A DNA stretch of 64,000 bases from contig JAKLFY010000018.1 of NCBI GenBank assembly GCA_022710935.1, positions 1 to 64,000 on the forward strand, written 5' to 3'. The DNA is from Verrucomicrobiota bacterium (GTDB lineage Bacteria > Verrucomicrobiota > Verrucomicrobiia > Limisphaerales > J093). Position numbers and translations under genes: made by a program. This document shows, one piece after another, positions 33,366 through 43,000 of the stretch (position 1 is the first letter of the stretch; each line of letters starts with the position of its first letter). Under the pieces are notes generated by a model, which made no database searches, had not been told where the DNA came from, and saw nothing but the letters and a program-made list of their open reading frames with translations.

Positions 33366-35827
33366 GAGGTTCGCCTCCCTTTCCTCCGATTCGATGATGC
33401 GCGCGCGTGCCCGTCGGCCAGCGCCGCTTCGAGCGCCCGATCAATCCGATCCACAAACTCGACCGCCAGCCGCCGACTCACCTCTTTGGGGATTTCACGC
33501 CAGTCCTTCTGGTTCCCTCGGGGCAGGATGACACGCCGGATGCCCGATCGGGCCGCTGCAAGGACCTTCTCCTTGATGCCTCCCACAGGCAGAACCCGCC
33601 CGCGCAGGCTGATCTCACCGGTCATCGCCGTATCCGACCGCACCCGCCGCTGGTGCAGCAGCGAGGCCAGGGCCACCACCATCGTCAAACCCGCGCTGGG
33701 ACCGTCCTTGGGTGTGGCGCCGGCGGGGACATGGATGTGCAAGTCGTGCTTGTCGAACTTGAGACCGGGGGTTTCCGGGCCTGAATTCAGGCTCCGCAAA
33801 TAGCTCAGAGCCGCCATGGCGCTCTCTTTCATCACCTCGCCCAACGAGCCGGTCAGCGTCAGTTTGCCGGTCCCCGGCATGCGCGTCGCTTCCACGAAGA
33901 GGATCTCGCCACCCACAGGCGTCCAGGCCAGGCCCGTGGCAATCCCGCAATCGCGGATCGTCTCGGCCGTCTCGGCCAGAAACTTCAGCGGCCCCAGGTA
34001 ATCCGACAACGCGTCGGGGCGCACCGAGAGTGGCTTGGCCTTTCCCCCGCGCCGCGCCAGGCGGCGGGCGGCCTTCCGAGACAGGGCCGCGAGTTCGCGG
34101 TCCAACTGGCGCACGCCGGCCTCGCGGGTGTAATCGCGGATGAGGCGGCGCAGCGTGGCGGACGGCAGGCGGATGTCACGCGGACCCAGGCCGTGCTCGG
34201 CCAGTTGACGCGGCAACAGGTGGCGGCGCGCGATGTGGAGTTTCTCCTCCGCCGTGTAACTGGGCAGTTCGATGACTTCGAGCCGATCCCGCAGGGCGGG
34301 GTGAACGGGGTCCAGCCAGTTGGCCGTCGTAATGAACAGAACGCGCGAGAGATCGAAGGGCAGATCGAGGTAATGATCGACAAACGCCTGGTTCTGCTCC
34401 GGATCGAGCACTTCGAGGAGCGCGGACGCGGGATCGCCCCGGAAATCGGCGCCGACCTTGTCGATCTCGTCGAGCAGCATGACCGGGTTGCGGCTCTCGA
34501 CACGCCGCAGGCTCTGCAGGATCCGACCCGGCAGGGCGCCGATATAGGTGCGGCGATGACCGCGGATTTCGGCCTCGTCACGCATTCCCCCGAGGGCAAT
34601 CCGCACGAACTTGCGCCCGAGGGCATCGGCGACGCTCTTGCCCAGGGAGGTCTTGCCGACGCCGGGGGGCCCGACCAGGCAGAGGATGGGTCCTTTGAGT
34701 TGCTGCCGCAGCTTGAGCACGGCCAGGAACTCGATCAGCCGGTCCTTGACTTTGGCCAGGCCATAGTGCTGCGCATCGAGAATGCGCTCCGCCTCGGCCA
34801 GATCGAGCTTGTCCGGCGTCGTTTTGGCCCACGGCAGGTTCACGATCCAATCGAGGTAGTTGCGTGAGACCGTGTACTCGGCCGCGGCGGGCGGGATCTG
34901 GCGCAGCCGTTCGAGTTCTTTCAGCGCGACCTTGTGAGCCTCGGGCGGCAATTGGGCGGCCTCGATCTGTTCGCGCAAGGCGGCGGCCTCCGTGTTTCCC
35001 TCCTCGCCTTCGCCCAGTTCGCGCTGGATCGCCCGGATTTGCTCGCGCAGGAAGTAATCGCGCTGGCTCTTCGACATCGAGGTTGTGACCTCTTTTTGGA
35101 TCTTCGAGCCCAGTTTCAAAACCTCGAGCTCGCGTGTGAGCAGGGGCAGGATCCGCTTGAGCCGCTGGTTGACATCCGCCGTCTCGAGCAGTGTCTGGCG
35201 TTCTTCGAGTGTGAGATTCAGGTTGGCCGCCATCAGGTCCGCCAGGCGGCTCGGCGCCTCGGTCTGAAGAGCGGGAATCTTGATCTGCTCGTTGAGCGTC
35301 GGCGAGTGCTCGATCACCTCCACGAAATGCTCGCGCGCGCTCCGCGCCAGGGCCGTCGTCTCGATCGAGTCGTCCGCCATGTCCGGCACATGCTCGTGGC
35401 GCGCCCGCAAGTACGGGTCCTGGCAGACGAACTCGAGGAGGCGGATGCGGCGGAGGCCTTCCACGAGCACACGCGTCGTGTTGTCCGGGAACTTCAACAT
35501 GCGGAGCACGCGCGCGGCGCAGCCCACGGTCCACAGGTCGTCCGGACCCGGATTCTCGAGCTCGGCCTTCTTCTGGAGCACCAGTCCCACAAACCGGTCC
35601 CCCGCCACCACATCGTCAATCAGGCGCGTGCTCGGGGACGACTCGACGACCAGCGGAACCACCATCCCCGGGAACACGACGATGTCCGAAAGCCCGAGGA
35701 TCGGCAGGACCTCGGGCAATGCCCGCCCTGCGGCGCGCGGGTTGGGCAAATCCGCGGGAGTCCCGGTCTGATTCGAGATACTGATCGATTCGGTGTCGGC
35801 GGAGTGCATCCCCAGTTCAGTCTCCAC
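33362..35827 (-). CDS. lon: ATP-dependent protease Lon
   Basis: 821 residues, usual Lon length. Lon degrades misfolded and regulatory proteins in the cytoplasm. The N-terminal LON domain (LPILGLSDIVVFPGMVVPLV) spans about 40-235; the AAA module has Walker A GPPGVGKTSLGKSVA, Walker B PVMLLDEIDKVG and DPASALLEVLDPEQN. The protease domain has the Ser in KDGPSAGLTMVVAL and the Lys in VGGIKEKVLAAARSGI. The first 35 residues are a non-conserved leader (ISISNQTGTPADLPNP). Upstream (43 bp) is hsp20, downstream (overlap) the LolA-like gene; heat-shock grouping is likely. Confidence 0.96.
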   Translation of the reverse strand: METELGMHSADTESISISNQTGTPADLPNPRAAGRALPEVLPILGLSDIVVFPGMVVPLVVESSPSTRLIDDVVAGDRFVGLVLQKKAELENPGPDDLWTVGCAARVLRMLKFPDNTTRVLVEGLRRIRLLEFVCQDPYLRARHEHVPDMADDSIETTALARSAREHFVEVIEHSPTLNEQIKIPALQTEAPSRLADLMAANLNLTLEERQTLLETADVNQRLKRILPLLTRELEVLKLGSKIQKEVTTSMSKSQRDYFLREQIRAIQRELGEGEEGNTEAAALREQIEAAQLPPEAHKVALKELERLRQIPPAAAEYTVSRNYLDWIVNLPWAKTTPDKLDLAEAERILDAQHYGLAKVKDRLIEFLAVLKLRQQLKGPILCLVGPPGVGKTSLGKSVADALGRKFVRIALGGMRDEAEIRGHRRTYIGALPGRILQSLRRVESRNPVMLLDEIDKVGADFRGDPASALLEVLDPEQNQAFVDHYLDLPFDLSRVLFITTANWLDPVHPALRDRLEVIELPSYTAEEKLHIARRHLLPRQLAEHGLGPRDIRLPSATLRRLIRDYTREAGVRQLDRELAALSRKAARRLARRGGKAKPLSVRPDALSDYLGPLKFLAETAETIRDCGIATGLAWTPVGGEILFVEATRMPGTGKLTLTGSLGEVMKESAMAALSYLRSLNSGPETPGLKFDKHDLHIHVPAGATPKDGPSAGLTMVVALASLLHQRRVRSDTAMTGEISLRGRVLPVGGIKEKVLAAARSGIRRVILPRGNQKDWREIPKEVSRRLAVEFVDRIDRALEAALADGHARASSNRRKGRRTS

Positions 35828-35870
35828 AGGCGATTAGATGCACCCGCCTCGAAGAAGCTTCACGGAAAAG

Positions 35871-36293
35871 TCAAAAACCGTCGTCGGTGTCGATCGGGAC
35901 ACTGAACGTCTGGGCTGCAGCGGGCGAGGACAGGGGAACGTCCACCCGCAGGAAGCCGTTCTGATAGGCCGCCTTGGCGCTGCTCGGGTCATAACCGGGA
36001 GGCAGATCGATCACGCTCTCGAATGGCCCGTAGTTGATCTCCATCAGCACAAACTTGCACCGGCCCTCCCGACACGCGTCCCGCCGCAAACCGCAAATCC
36101 GCAACCGGTTGCCCTCGACGGTCAGTTCGAGATCTTCCCGCCTCATCCCCGCCAGCTCGACTTTGATCACCAACCCGGCGTCAGTCAGGTAGACGTCCGT
36201 ATTCGGAGTCCATGCCGCCTCGGAAGCCGCTTCCGTGCGAAGCTGGGGCCGTTTGGCAAACTGAAATGTTGCCGAAATCTTGTTCAAGGCCAT
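35871..36293 (-). CDS. Small heat shock protein (Hsp20/alpha-crystallin)
   Basis: 140 residues. The alpha-crystallin domain covers about 29-125: WTPNTDVYLTDAGLVIKVEL, AGMRREDLELTVEGNRLRIC (family ADLPGxxxEDLxVxVExxxLxI), FVLMEINYGPFESVIDLPPG, and the end motif AAYQNGFLRVDVPL (YxNGVLxxxxPK type). Holdase chaperones of this type bind unfolding proteins without ATP. It is 43 bp upstream of lon in the same direction. Confidence 0.93.
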   Translation of the reverse strand: MALNKISATFQFAKRPQLRTEAASEAAWTPNTDVYLTDAGLVIKVELAGMRREDLELTVEGNRLRICGLRRDACREGRCKFVLMEINYGPFESVIDLPPGYDPSSAKAAYQNGFLRVDVPLSSPAAAQTFSVPIDTDDGF

Positions 36294-36307
36294 TGATGCC
36301 CGTGAAG

Positions 36308-36496
36308 CTAATGCACCTCCGCCCGCCTTTCAAGCGTCGGCTTGCGACGCTCGCCTTTCCGGCCCGCCGCGCAGTCGCACCTCGCGCAGACGCCCACGCC
36401 CGCGCCGAGCCGAGCCCGCCGCCTCAGCCAACCCCTCACCATCAGCCCCGCGGTCAACACAACGATCCCCAGCGCCGCGATCTGCTGTCCATCCAT
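36308..36496 (-). CDS. Small single-span membrane protein, possible
   Basis: 62 codons. One hydrophobic N-terminal span (QQIAALGIVVLTAGLMVRGW) is followed by a basic, cysteine-containing tail (GVCARCDCAAGRKGERRK). This size and layout recall FeoB-associated Cys-rich membrane proteins, but no feoB is near. It lies 14 bp upstream of hsp20 in the same direction and 71 bp past the end of nnr. May be a real short gene; evidence is only layout. Confidence 0.4.
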   Translation of the reverse strand: MDGQQIAALGIVVLTAGLMVRGWLRRRARLGAGVGVCARCDCAAGRKGERRKPTLERRAEVH

Positions 36497-36567
36497 GCGC
36501 CCAGCTTATCGCTTTCTGCCGCGACCGCAACTCAGAGGCCACCAACACTCGGACGCCCCTCCCGATC

Positions 36568-37980
36568 TCAGCCCCGACCGCCCAGGTGCGCGGCAAGATC
36601 CTCGATCGTCCAGTTGGGATGGACTTCCGACAACCGATCCGCCGCCGCGCCGTGCTGCCAGACGGCGTAGCGCGCCGCCAACGCCGGGTCGCCCGCGAGC
36701 GCCGGTTGCGCCAGCAAGCCCGCCAGGTAGCCCGCCAACAAGTCGCCGCTCCCGCCTTGAGCCAGCCCGGGATTCCCCGTCGAGTTCACAAAGACAGGTC
36801 CGCGGTCGCGTCCGACAACCGTCTGGTGCCCCTTCAACACCACCCAACACCCGCCGTACCGCCGCGACAATGCGCGCAGGGCCGCCATCCGATCCCGCTG
36901 CACCTCCGCCACGCTCGAACCGAGCATCCGGGCCGCCTCGCCCGGATGTGGCGTGACGACGCGCGCCGCCCGGATGGCTGTGGACTTCGCCGGGAGCCAA
37001 TCCAGCGCGCTGGCGTCCACAATCACCGGATCGTCGGCATCCTGCCACAGCTCGAGCACGGTATGGCGCAGGTCGCCCGGCACATCTCGATCCGCCAAAC
37101 CCGGCCCGCACAAAAAGGCGCTCACCCCATTGGGCCAGCGGACATCGGAGCGCCACGGGTGGACCATGACGGCCTGCAACTGGCTCGCCACCGGCGCGTA
37201 CACGGGCGGGGCTGTGTAGAGCGAGATCAAGCCCGGACCGGCCCGCTGCGCCCCGCGCGCCGCCAGCACGGCGGCGCCGTGATACCCGAGGCTGCCTGCC
37301 ACGATCGCAAGATGTCCGAAGCTCCCCTTGTGAGCGGCGGCAAGCCGGGCTGGAGGATAACCGGCAAAGTCGCTTCCGGGCGTCCACTGCAAATCCGACT
37401 CGCAGGGACACGGGACCAGGCCGATATCGGATTCGAGTTCGAGCCGCCCGACCGCCGCCCATGCCCCCGCGCGAAGCAAGCCGACCTTGGGCGCGCCCAG
37501 GGTGAGCGTCACCGCGGCCTCCACCGCCGCCCCGAGCGCTTCCCCCGTGTCGGCATCGATCCCGGACGGGACATCGACCGACAGCACCCGCACCCGGGCC
37601 GCGTTGAGCGCCGCAATGAACTCGATCCACGCCGAATCCAGCGGGCGGTTCAACCCGATGCCGAACAGGCCGTCGATGACCAGCCCGGGGCCTTGGCCCA
37701 AGGCGGCGACCAATGCGGTCCGGCTGGCGGCGGGATCCCGAATCGACAGGACGTCGACGCGCCGCCCGCCCAGGTGCGGCTCGGCGCACCGCGCGTCGTC
37801 GCCATTGTGCCCGCGTCCCGCAAGGATCAGGATCAAGTCGCCCTCCCGGGTCAGGCTGAGAGCGCGCCGCGCCAGGCATTCGCCGACGCGCCGGATCACG
37901 GCGTCGGGGGTCTGTCCCGCGGCCCACGTCGCCTGTTCCCATTCCCGCATCTGGCTGATCGTGACAACGGGGATTGGCAT
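36568..37980 (-). CDS. nnr: Bifunctional NAD(P)H-hydrate repair enzyme
   Basis: 470 residues from the ATG at 37980 (MPIPVVTISQMREWEQATWA). The enzyme repairs damaged NAD(P)H hydrates: the N-terminal YjeF_N epimerase (to about 215; LILILAGRGHNGDDARCAEP, VIDGLFGIGLNRPL, VLSVDVPSGIDADTGE) and the C-terminal ADP-dependent dehydratase (KGSFGHLAIVAGSLGYHGAA, VVTPHPGEAARMLG, VVLKGHQTVVGRDRG, NPGLAQGGSGDLLAGYLAGL). Both signature sites are intact. It lies downstream of the serine acetyltransferase gene, with a heptamer tract and a duplicated sequence between them. Confidence 0.95.
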   Translation of the reverse strand: MPIPVVTISQMREWEQATWAAGQTPDAVIRRVGECLARRALSLTREGDLILILAGRGHNGDDARCAEPHLGGRRVDVLSIRDPAASRTALVAALGQGPGLVIDGLFGIGLNRPLDSAWIEFIAALNAARVRVLSVDVPSGIDADTGEALGAAVEAAVTLTLGAPKVGLLRAGAWAAVGRLELESDIGLVPCPCESDLQWTPGSDFAGYPPARLAAAHKGSFGHLAIVAGSLGYHGAAVLAARGAQRAGPGLISLYTAPPVYAPVASQLQAVMVHPWRSDVRWPNGVSAFLCGPGLADRDVPGDLRHTVLELWQDADDPVIVDASALDWLPAKSTAIRAARVVTPHPGEAARMLGSSVAEVQRDRMAALRALSRRYGGCWVVLKGHQTVVGRDRGPVFVNSTGNPGLAQGGSGDLLAGYLAGLLAQPALAGDPALAARYAVWQHGAAADRLSEVHPNWTIEDLAAHLGGRG

Positions 37981-38010
37981 TGGTCCAAATCTGATAGTCC
38001 CCCCCATCTG

Positions 38011-38044
38011 AAATCTCAAATCTCAAATCTCAAATCTCAAATCT
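38011..38044. repeat. Tandem heptamer AAATCTC, four full copies plus a partial
   Basis: AAATCTC repeats at 38011, 38018, 38025 and 38032, then AAATCTA. On both sides lies a duplicated block of about 30 bp: GGGGATTGGTCTAAATCTGG (38048 on) and GGGGATTGGCATTGGTCCAA (37969 on). It is the gap between nnr and the acetyltransferase gene. Confidence 0.85.
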
Positions 38045-38057
38045 AACGGGGATTGGT

Positions 38058-39002
38058 CTAAATCTGGTAATCCCCTCCAGGCGCCAGGTCCGACTTCGCC
38101 AGCACGCGGACTCGGACGTCTTCGCTGAGCACAAGCGAGCCGGGCGGCACGCTTTGGGTGAGGAAGACGTTGGCGCCGATGGTGCTGCCGGCCCCCACCA
38201 CCGTGTCGCCCCCCATGATGGTCGCCCCGGCGTAAACAGTCACCCGATCCTCGATGGTCGGATGCCGTTTGTGTCCGCGCAAAGCCTGGCCGCCCGCGAG
38301 CGAACGGGCCACCAGGCCGACGCCCTGATACAACTTCACGTTGCGCCCGATCTCCGAGGTCTCGCCCACGACCGTGCCGGTGCAATGGTCCACAAAAAAG
38401 TGACTGCCGATCCGCGCACCCGGGTGCAGATCCAACCCCGTGCGCGCATGCGCCCACTCGGTCATGATGCGCGGAATCAGGGGCACCCGGCGCCGATACA
38501 ACTCATGGGCGAGCCGCTGGACAGCGATCGCCTCGATAAACGGGTACGCCACGATGACCTCTTCCTCGCTCAGCGCGGCCGGATCGCCCTGGTAAGCCGC
38601 CTCGACATCCGTCTGGAGCACCTCGCGCACCCGCGGCAGGCAACGGAGGAACTCGACCGTCAGTTCCGACGCCAGACCCCCCAGATCTCCGCGCTCACGA
38701 TCCGCCGGCGGCGCGTATTCGAGGCTCTTGCGCAACTCGTCCGCCAGCCGCCGCTGCACCGATCCCATCAGCGCGTCCGTCTGCGTCCGCACCTGCGACG
38801 AGTGGACGATCCGCTCGTCGAAGTACCCCGGAAACAGCAGGCGCAACAGATCGACCGTGATCACTGCAATCGCCCGTTTCGACGGCAGGTTCTCGCCGTC
38901 CAAGTGGTTGATTCCGCCAAACTGCGCGTACGATGCGATCAGGTCCTCGGTTAACGTGGAAATCGGCCCGTTCACCACCCGAGTATTCAGCACCTGAACC
39001 AT
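38058..39002 (-). CDS. cysE: Serine O-acetyltransferase
   Basis: 314 residues from the ATG at 39002 (MVQVLNTRVVNGPISTLTED). The enzyme makes O-acetylserine for cysteine synthesis. After a long helical N-terminal region the left-handed beta helix is clear: GLDLHPGARIGSHFFVDHCT, GTVVGETSEIGRNVKLYQGV, TIEDRVTVYAGATIMGGDTV. The catalytic His-Asp pair is in FVDHCTG. It belongs to the long EpsC/SAT type found in this phylum. The C-terminus ends GGDYQI, where a duplicated block places the stop; an unbroken reading of the sister block continues DYQIW. Confidence 0.92.
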   Translation of the reverse strand: MVQVLNTRVVNGPISTLTEDLIASYAQFGGINHLDGENLPSKRAIAVITVDLLRLLFPGYFDERIVHSSQVRTQTDALMGSVQRRLADELRKSLEYAPPADRERGDLGGLASELTVEFLRCLPRVREVLQTDVEAAYQGDPAALSEEEVIVAYPFIEAIAVQRLAHELYRRRVPLIPRIMTEWAHARTGLDLHPGARIGSHFFVDHCTGTVVGETSEIGRNVKLYQGVGLVARSLAGGQALRGHKRHPTIEDRVTVYAGATIMGGDTVVGAGSTIGANVFLTQSVPPGSLVLSEDVRVRVLAKSDLAPGGDYQI

Positions 39003-39030
39003 GAACGCAAGCCGCCCGCCCCCGACACCG

Positions 39031-39066
39031 CGCACTGCCGCACTGCCGCACTGTCGCACTGCCGCG
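39031..39066. repeat. Short tandem repeat (CGCACTGCC type)
   Basis: Four 9-bp units CGCACTGCC / CGCACTGTC in the 5' leader of the acetyltransferase gene, followed by GCGGTGCTGCAGTGCG, which can pair with a unit. Non-coding. Confidence 0.6.
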
Positions 39067-39110
39067 GTGCTGCAGTGCGTCTGGAGGTTGTCGGCGGGAA
39101 TCGAGTTTGC

Positions 39111-39206
39111 GCCGCGTGGGGGCAACGCGGCCTACAGCGGGAGTCTCCATCCGTTGTAGGCCCGGTGCCCTCACCGGGCGACAGAACACCAACAACAACC
39201 AGATGC
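39111..39206 (+). repeat. Family A repeat (A3)
   Basis: About 96 bp: GCCGCGTGGGGGCAACGCGGC hairpin remnant, CCTACAGCGG ... CCGTTGTAGG, then CCCGGTGCCCTCACCGGG, and a tail AACAACAACCAGATGC. It is the reverse complement of the copy at 49498-49594 with few differences. Compared with A1, the last stem has CCCGGTG/CACCGGG in place of CCGGGT/ACCCGG, so pairing is kept by changes on both sides. Confidence 0.7.
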
Positions 39207-39237
39207 ACCGGCGCTGCTGTCCGACTCGAAATCCGCG

Positions 39238-39265
39238 TTGACGACCGCACTGGTTCTCTTCTAAA
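39238..39265 (+). promoter_or_regulatory. Possible promoter of tRNA-Asp
   Basis: TTGACG (39238-39243), 16 bases, TCTAAA (39260-39265), 16 bases before the tRNA. Five of six and four of six consensus matches. Prediction only. Confidence 0.4.
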
Positions 39266-39281
39266 GTGCCGGTCCCAGTGC

Positions 39282-39358
39282 GGGGGCGTAGCTCAATTGG
39301 TTAGAGCGCTGCCCTGTCACGGCAGAGGTTACGGGTTCGAGCCCCGCCGCTCCCGCCA
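39282..39358 (+). tRNA. tRNA-Asp (GTC)
   Basis: 77-base cloverleaf with encoded CCA. Acceptor GGGGGCG / CGCTCCC (one G-T pair), D arm GCTC..GAGC, anticodon stem CTGCC/GGCAG with loop CTGTCAC (anticodon GTC), T arm ACGGG-TTCGAGC-CCCGC-type, discriminator G73 as expected for Asp. An integrase-derived reading frame begins directly after it. Confidence 0.97.
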
Positions 39359-39740
39359 TTGTTCTGTTGGTGTTTTCGAGATTCTCTTTGTTTTCCTGAC
39401 AGAGGCCTGACAGCTTGGCCGAAGCGAAAGCCGAAGTTCCCCTTCACGGTCAAAAGGGGTCACACCGTCGTCAAAACCTACCGCACGCCTTCCAAGGGGC
39501 GTCAGGCTTGCACCGTCGTTTACTATCTCGGCCGGCAACGGCAGCGGAAAATGTTCGCGGATTGGGATGAAGCGGTCACCGAGGCCGAGACCGCCGCCAA
39601 CAAACTCTCGACCGGGGCAATGGACGTGCTGACGCTTCGCAATGAGGACCGCCTTGGCTACGTGCGTGTCCTGGAAGCCCTGAAGCCCACCGGGGTGGGG
39701 TTGGAATTGGCGGTCCAGGCAGACGGAGCGGTGGCGAGGG
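39359..39740 (+). pseudogene. Site-specific integrase remnant (N-terminal part) abutting tRNA-Asp
   Basis: The frame starts at the tRNA 3' end and reads PKRKPKFPFTVKRGHTVVKT, YRTPSKGRQACTVVYYLGRQ, RQRKMFADWDEAVTEAETAA, NKLSTGAMDVLTLRNEDRLG, the typical N-terminal (arm-binding plus start of the core-binding) segment of verrucomicrobial phage-type integrases. Similarity fades near 39740, the frame then wanders to a stop at 40004-40006, and the catalytic domain is absent. There is no good start codon. Position next to a tRNA end is the classic attachment site of such elements. 39741-40002 has no recognisable gene. Confidence 0.6.
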
Positions 39741-40002
39741 CTGCCGCGAGGGGAAACAGGGCCAAGAGAGTCTTCATGATGGGAGGGAACATGGCTGGTC
39801 GAGGCGCGGATTCAAGTCGTGCCATCATTGTGGTGATTTGTGACCGCGCAAGCCTTGGAGTTGCCCTAGCCCAGCCTCTGGCGGGGGAGGTTGCCGGGTT
39901 GGTTCAGGCCCAACCTCGCCTGTTGTCCCGGGACAGACGACACACGGGGGAAAGTCCTTGTGGGGGGCTCTTGTCGCATGGTACGAGAGGCAAGCATTCG
40001 TC

Positions 40003-43000
40003 ATGAAGACTCAGTGGTTGTTCAAGGTTGCCGGTGGGGGGGGCTGCCTCGCCTGGCTGATGATGTTGGCGTTGGCACAGACGGCGCTTAGCCTGCACGG
40101 AGCGGATGGCGAAGAACCGCTGGTCCTCCGGGGCTACCGGGGCGGGGACATCAACGCTCTGCCGGGACGGGTGATCACCATCACGGACTGCGTGCTGGAC
40201 AGGTTGCCGGTCATCATCTGCGACAGCCTGACCATCACCGACTCGATCCTGCGGGGTCCGGTGACGATCTGGGAGGCGAAGTCCCTCTCGATTCGCAACT
40301 GCGAGTTCCACCACTCCTTCAGCGCCAATCTGACGGGCGGGGGGAGCGGAGCGATCATGGACAGCGTGTTCACGGTCCCCCTCGAGGTGAACTTCGACCC
40401 GGGTGCCCCGCCCACCATCCGCGGAAACAGCTTCATCGGCCCCTTCCAGGCGGTCCAGAGCCCCCGGGTCCTGCCCCTGCCCGGGAACTACTGGGGATCC
40501 AGTTCCGGCCCGAAATACCCGAACAAACCCTACCGCGGCTGGCTGCAGGTGGAAGGGGCGCACTGCGACTTCTTGGATCCCAAGGAAACGTTCCTTCTCT
40601 CCGGCATCACGCGCGCTGCGACGCACATCCCCGATTCGTTCCGGCCCCATCCGTGGGTCTGGGTCAAGGAGGCCCGGGTCGGGCAGAACGTGTTGCGCCC
40701 CGGTCCCTACCAGGGAGGCGGACTCCTGGCCCGGCAAGGCCGCGACCTTTTGGTGTGCCTCGACTTGAAGACCTCGGTGGCGGAGTACGCCGCCGAGTTC
40801 ACACTCACCTGCAATGGAACCCAGGTCGGAAGCTCCCAACCCTTCTCGGTCCGCCGGGTTTACCCGATCATCCAGGAAGGAAGCGATAATCAAAACCGCA
40901 CGCTCAATTTCGTTGTCCCGGCAGCCCTGACCGAGGCGACGAACCTGGCGCTCGAGTTGAAGATGACGGCGCTGAACGTCACGGCCTACGCCGGGCAACC
41001 CAAGGACGGCGTCGTCTGGCGGACGGAAGTGCAGCCCCAGTACCGCTTCGGGCGCCGGCTGCGGCTCGGCGTGATGCCGGTGAACCTCGAGGTTCCGTTC
41101 TGGATCACCGCGAAGGCCGATTCCAGCGCCACCCGGCAGCGGTTGGAGGGGGAACTCCCCGCGCTGTGGCCCCTGCTGCGGAGCGACTTGACGGTGGTCC
41201 AACTGCCGCCCCTGACCATCAGCCGCGGCTACCTCCGCGGCGCCGCCACCACCCTCGCTGGCGGCAACCTGATGCCATTCATGATCGCGCGCTCCGCCTC
41301 GAGCTACCTCAATTCCTGGAACGCGTCCCGGCCGCCGGAACGCTGGCTCGACGGCCTGGTCTGTGTCGTGCCCAATTCGGCGTTGAGCGGTTGGTGGGGG
41401 CTGTCCGACAACGCGGGCGCCGCCCTGGAAGTGTTTTCCTCCGTGGTGATGGTCGAGGAGGACAACCCGGCGGCCGTGCTGCACGAACTGGGACACACCC
41501 TCGGTCTCTACCTCGGCACCGAACAATACGATTTCACGACGACCGATCACCTGGGCAATCCGATTGCCCAAGTCCAATTCGGCAACTACCGCGAATGGAA
41601 TGGAGCGATGGTCCAGAGCGCCGTCATCTTCAATGACCAGGGCTTCGGCGGTATCCCGAGGATCCTCCATGTCCCGCCGCGTCCGACGGTCAACTACTAC
41701 GACTTCATGGGGGCTTCGACGCCTCAGTGGATCATCCCCACCTCCCTCGACGCGGTGTACAAGGGTCTGCGGCCGCTGCTCGGATCACGACCGACGTCGG
41801 GTGCCCTGCTCGCCGGCGCCGGGGGCGAGATCCCCGGCTCGCGACAGGTGGCGCTGATGGGCCCCCCGCCCCCGGGGCATCGGCGCGTCCTGTTCACCGG
41901 CCTGCTGCGTCGTTACCAGGACCGCAACACGCTCGCCTACTACTACCGCACCTACCCGGACACCGTGCGCATCCGCGACGTGAGCATCGAGAACTTCAAC
42001 CTCACGGAAGGCAATCGGGGCACGTGGCAGTTCCTCGAGTGCCTGGACGCCGACGGACAGCCGGTGGCGCCGCGCATCCCGATTGTCACGAGCCTGCCCG
42101 ATCCGGCGCAGTCGCCGGTGGATCCGGACTGGTTCCAGGTGGTGGACGTGCCGGTGGCCACCGCGCGGTTCGCCATTACCGACCAGGAATTCCAAGGGTT
42201 CGAGTTTCTGTCGGTCGCCGACGACGGGATCGCTTTCCAGCCGAGTTTGGCGGCCAATCCTGGCAGCGGGGCCCTGACCGGGCCGATCACGCTCGACCTC
42301 GGCCCCAACGTCGCCGGCAAGCCGCTGCCGGTCTTCAACCAGGTGTACTACAGCGCGGACGGCCGCCAGACGTGGGTGCCCATCGGGGAGATGACCACCG
42401 ACCAGATGGTGACGATCGAGGCCCGGGACCTGCCGGCTGCGGACGACCTCGCGTTCAAGGTCGTCGCGGCGGATGCGTTCCGGTCGGCGCAGGCCCAACT
42501 CACCGGCTTCCGCGTGGGGAACCGCGCTCCCGTCGTGCGGATTCTCAGTCCCAAGCCCGGGGATGCCGCCGAAGCCGGCCAGGCGTGGTTCCTCTCGGCC
42601 GAGGCCTTCGACCTCGAAGACGGCCTGCTCGCGGAGGGCACATGGCATTCCTCGCGGGACGGCCTGCTGGGCACGAACGCGGTCCTCTCATCGGTCCGCT
42701 TGAGCGCTGGCGCACACACGCTGCAATTCGCGGCCACGGATGCAGCAGGAGTGGCGGGTTCAGCCTCTGTCCAGGTCTCGAGCGGCCCGGTGGCGGCGAC
42801 GGACCTGGCTCTGGGTGAGGATTCCCTGCATATCCGCCCGGCGGGCAGCGATCCGCTCGAGCCCACGCCCAACCGCCTGCAAACCGACCGGCTCAACCTG
42901 ATCCGGGTCACCATACGCAACGGCGGCCTGACCAACGAAGCCCGGCTATCGCTCTACCTGACCATCGAGAACGCGCCGGAGGTGCTCCTGGCCTCCACCG

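Noticed and set aside
38011-38044. AAATCTC repeats as a CRISPR array
   Set aside because: Units are only 7 bp, with no spacers and no cas genes nearby.
36280-38046. 588-codon rightward open frame across nnr
   Set aside because: Shadow of nnr; the composition is Arg/Pro-rich and no family is visible.
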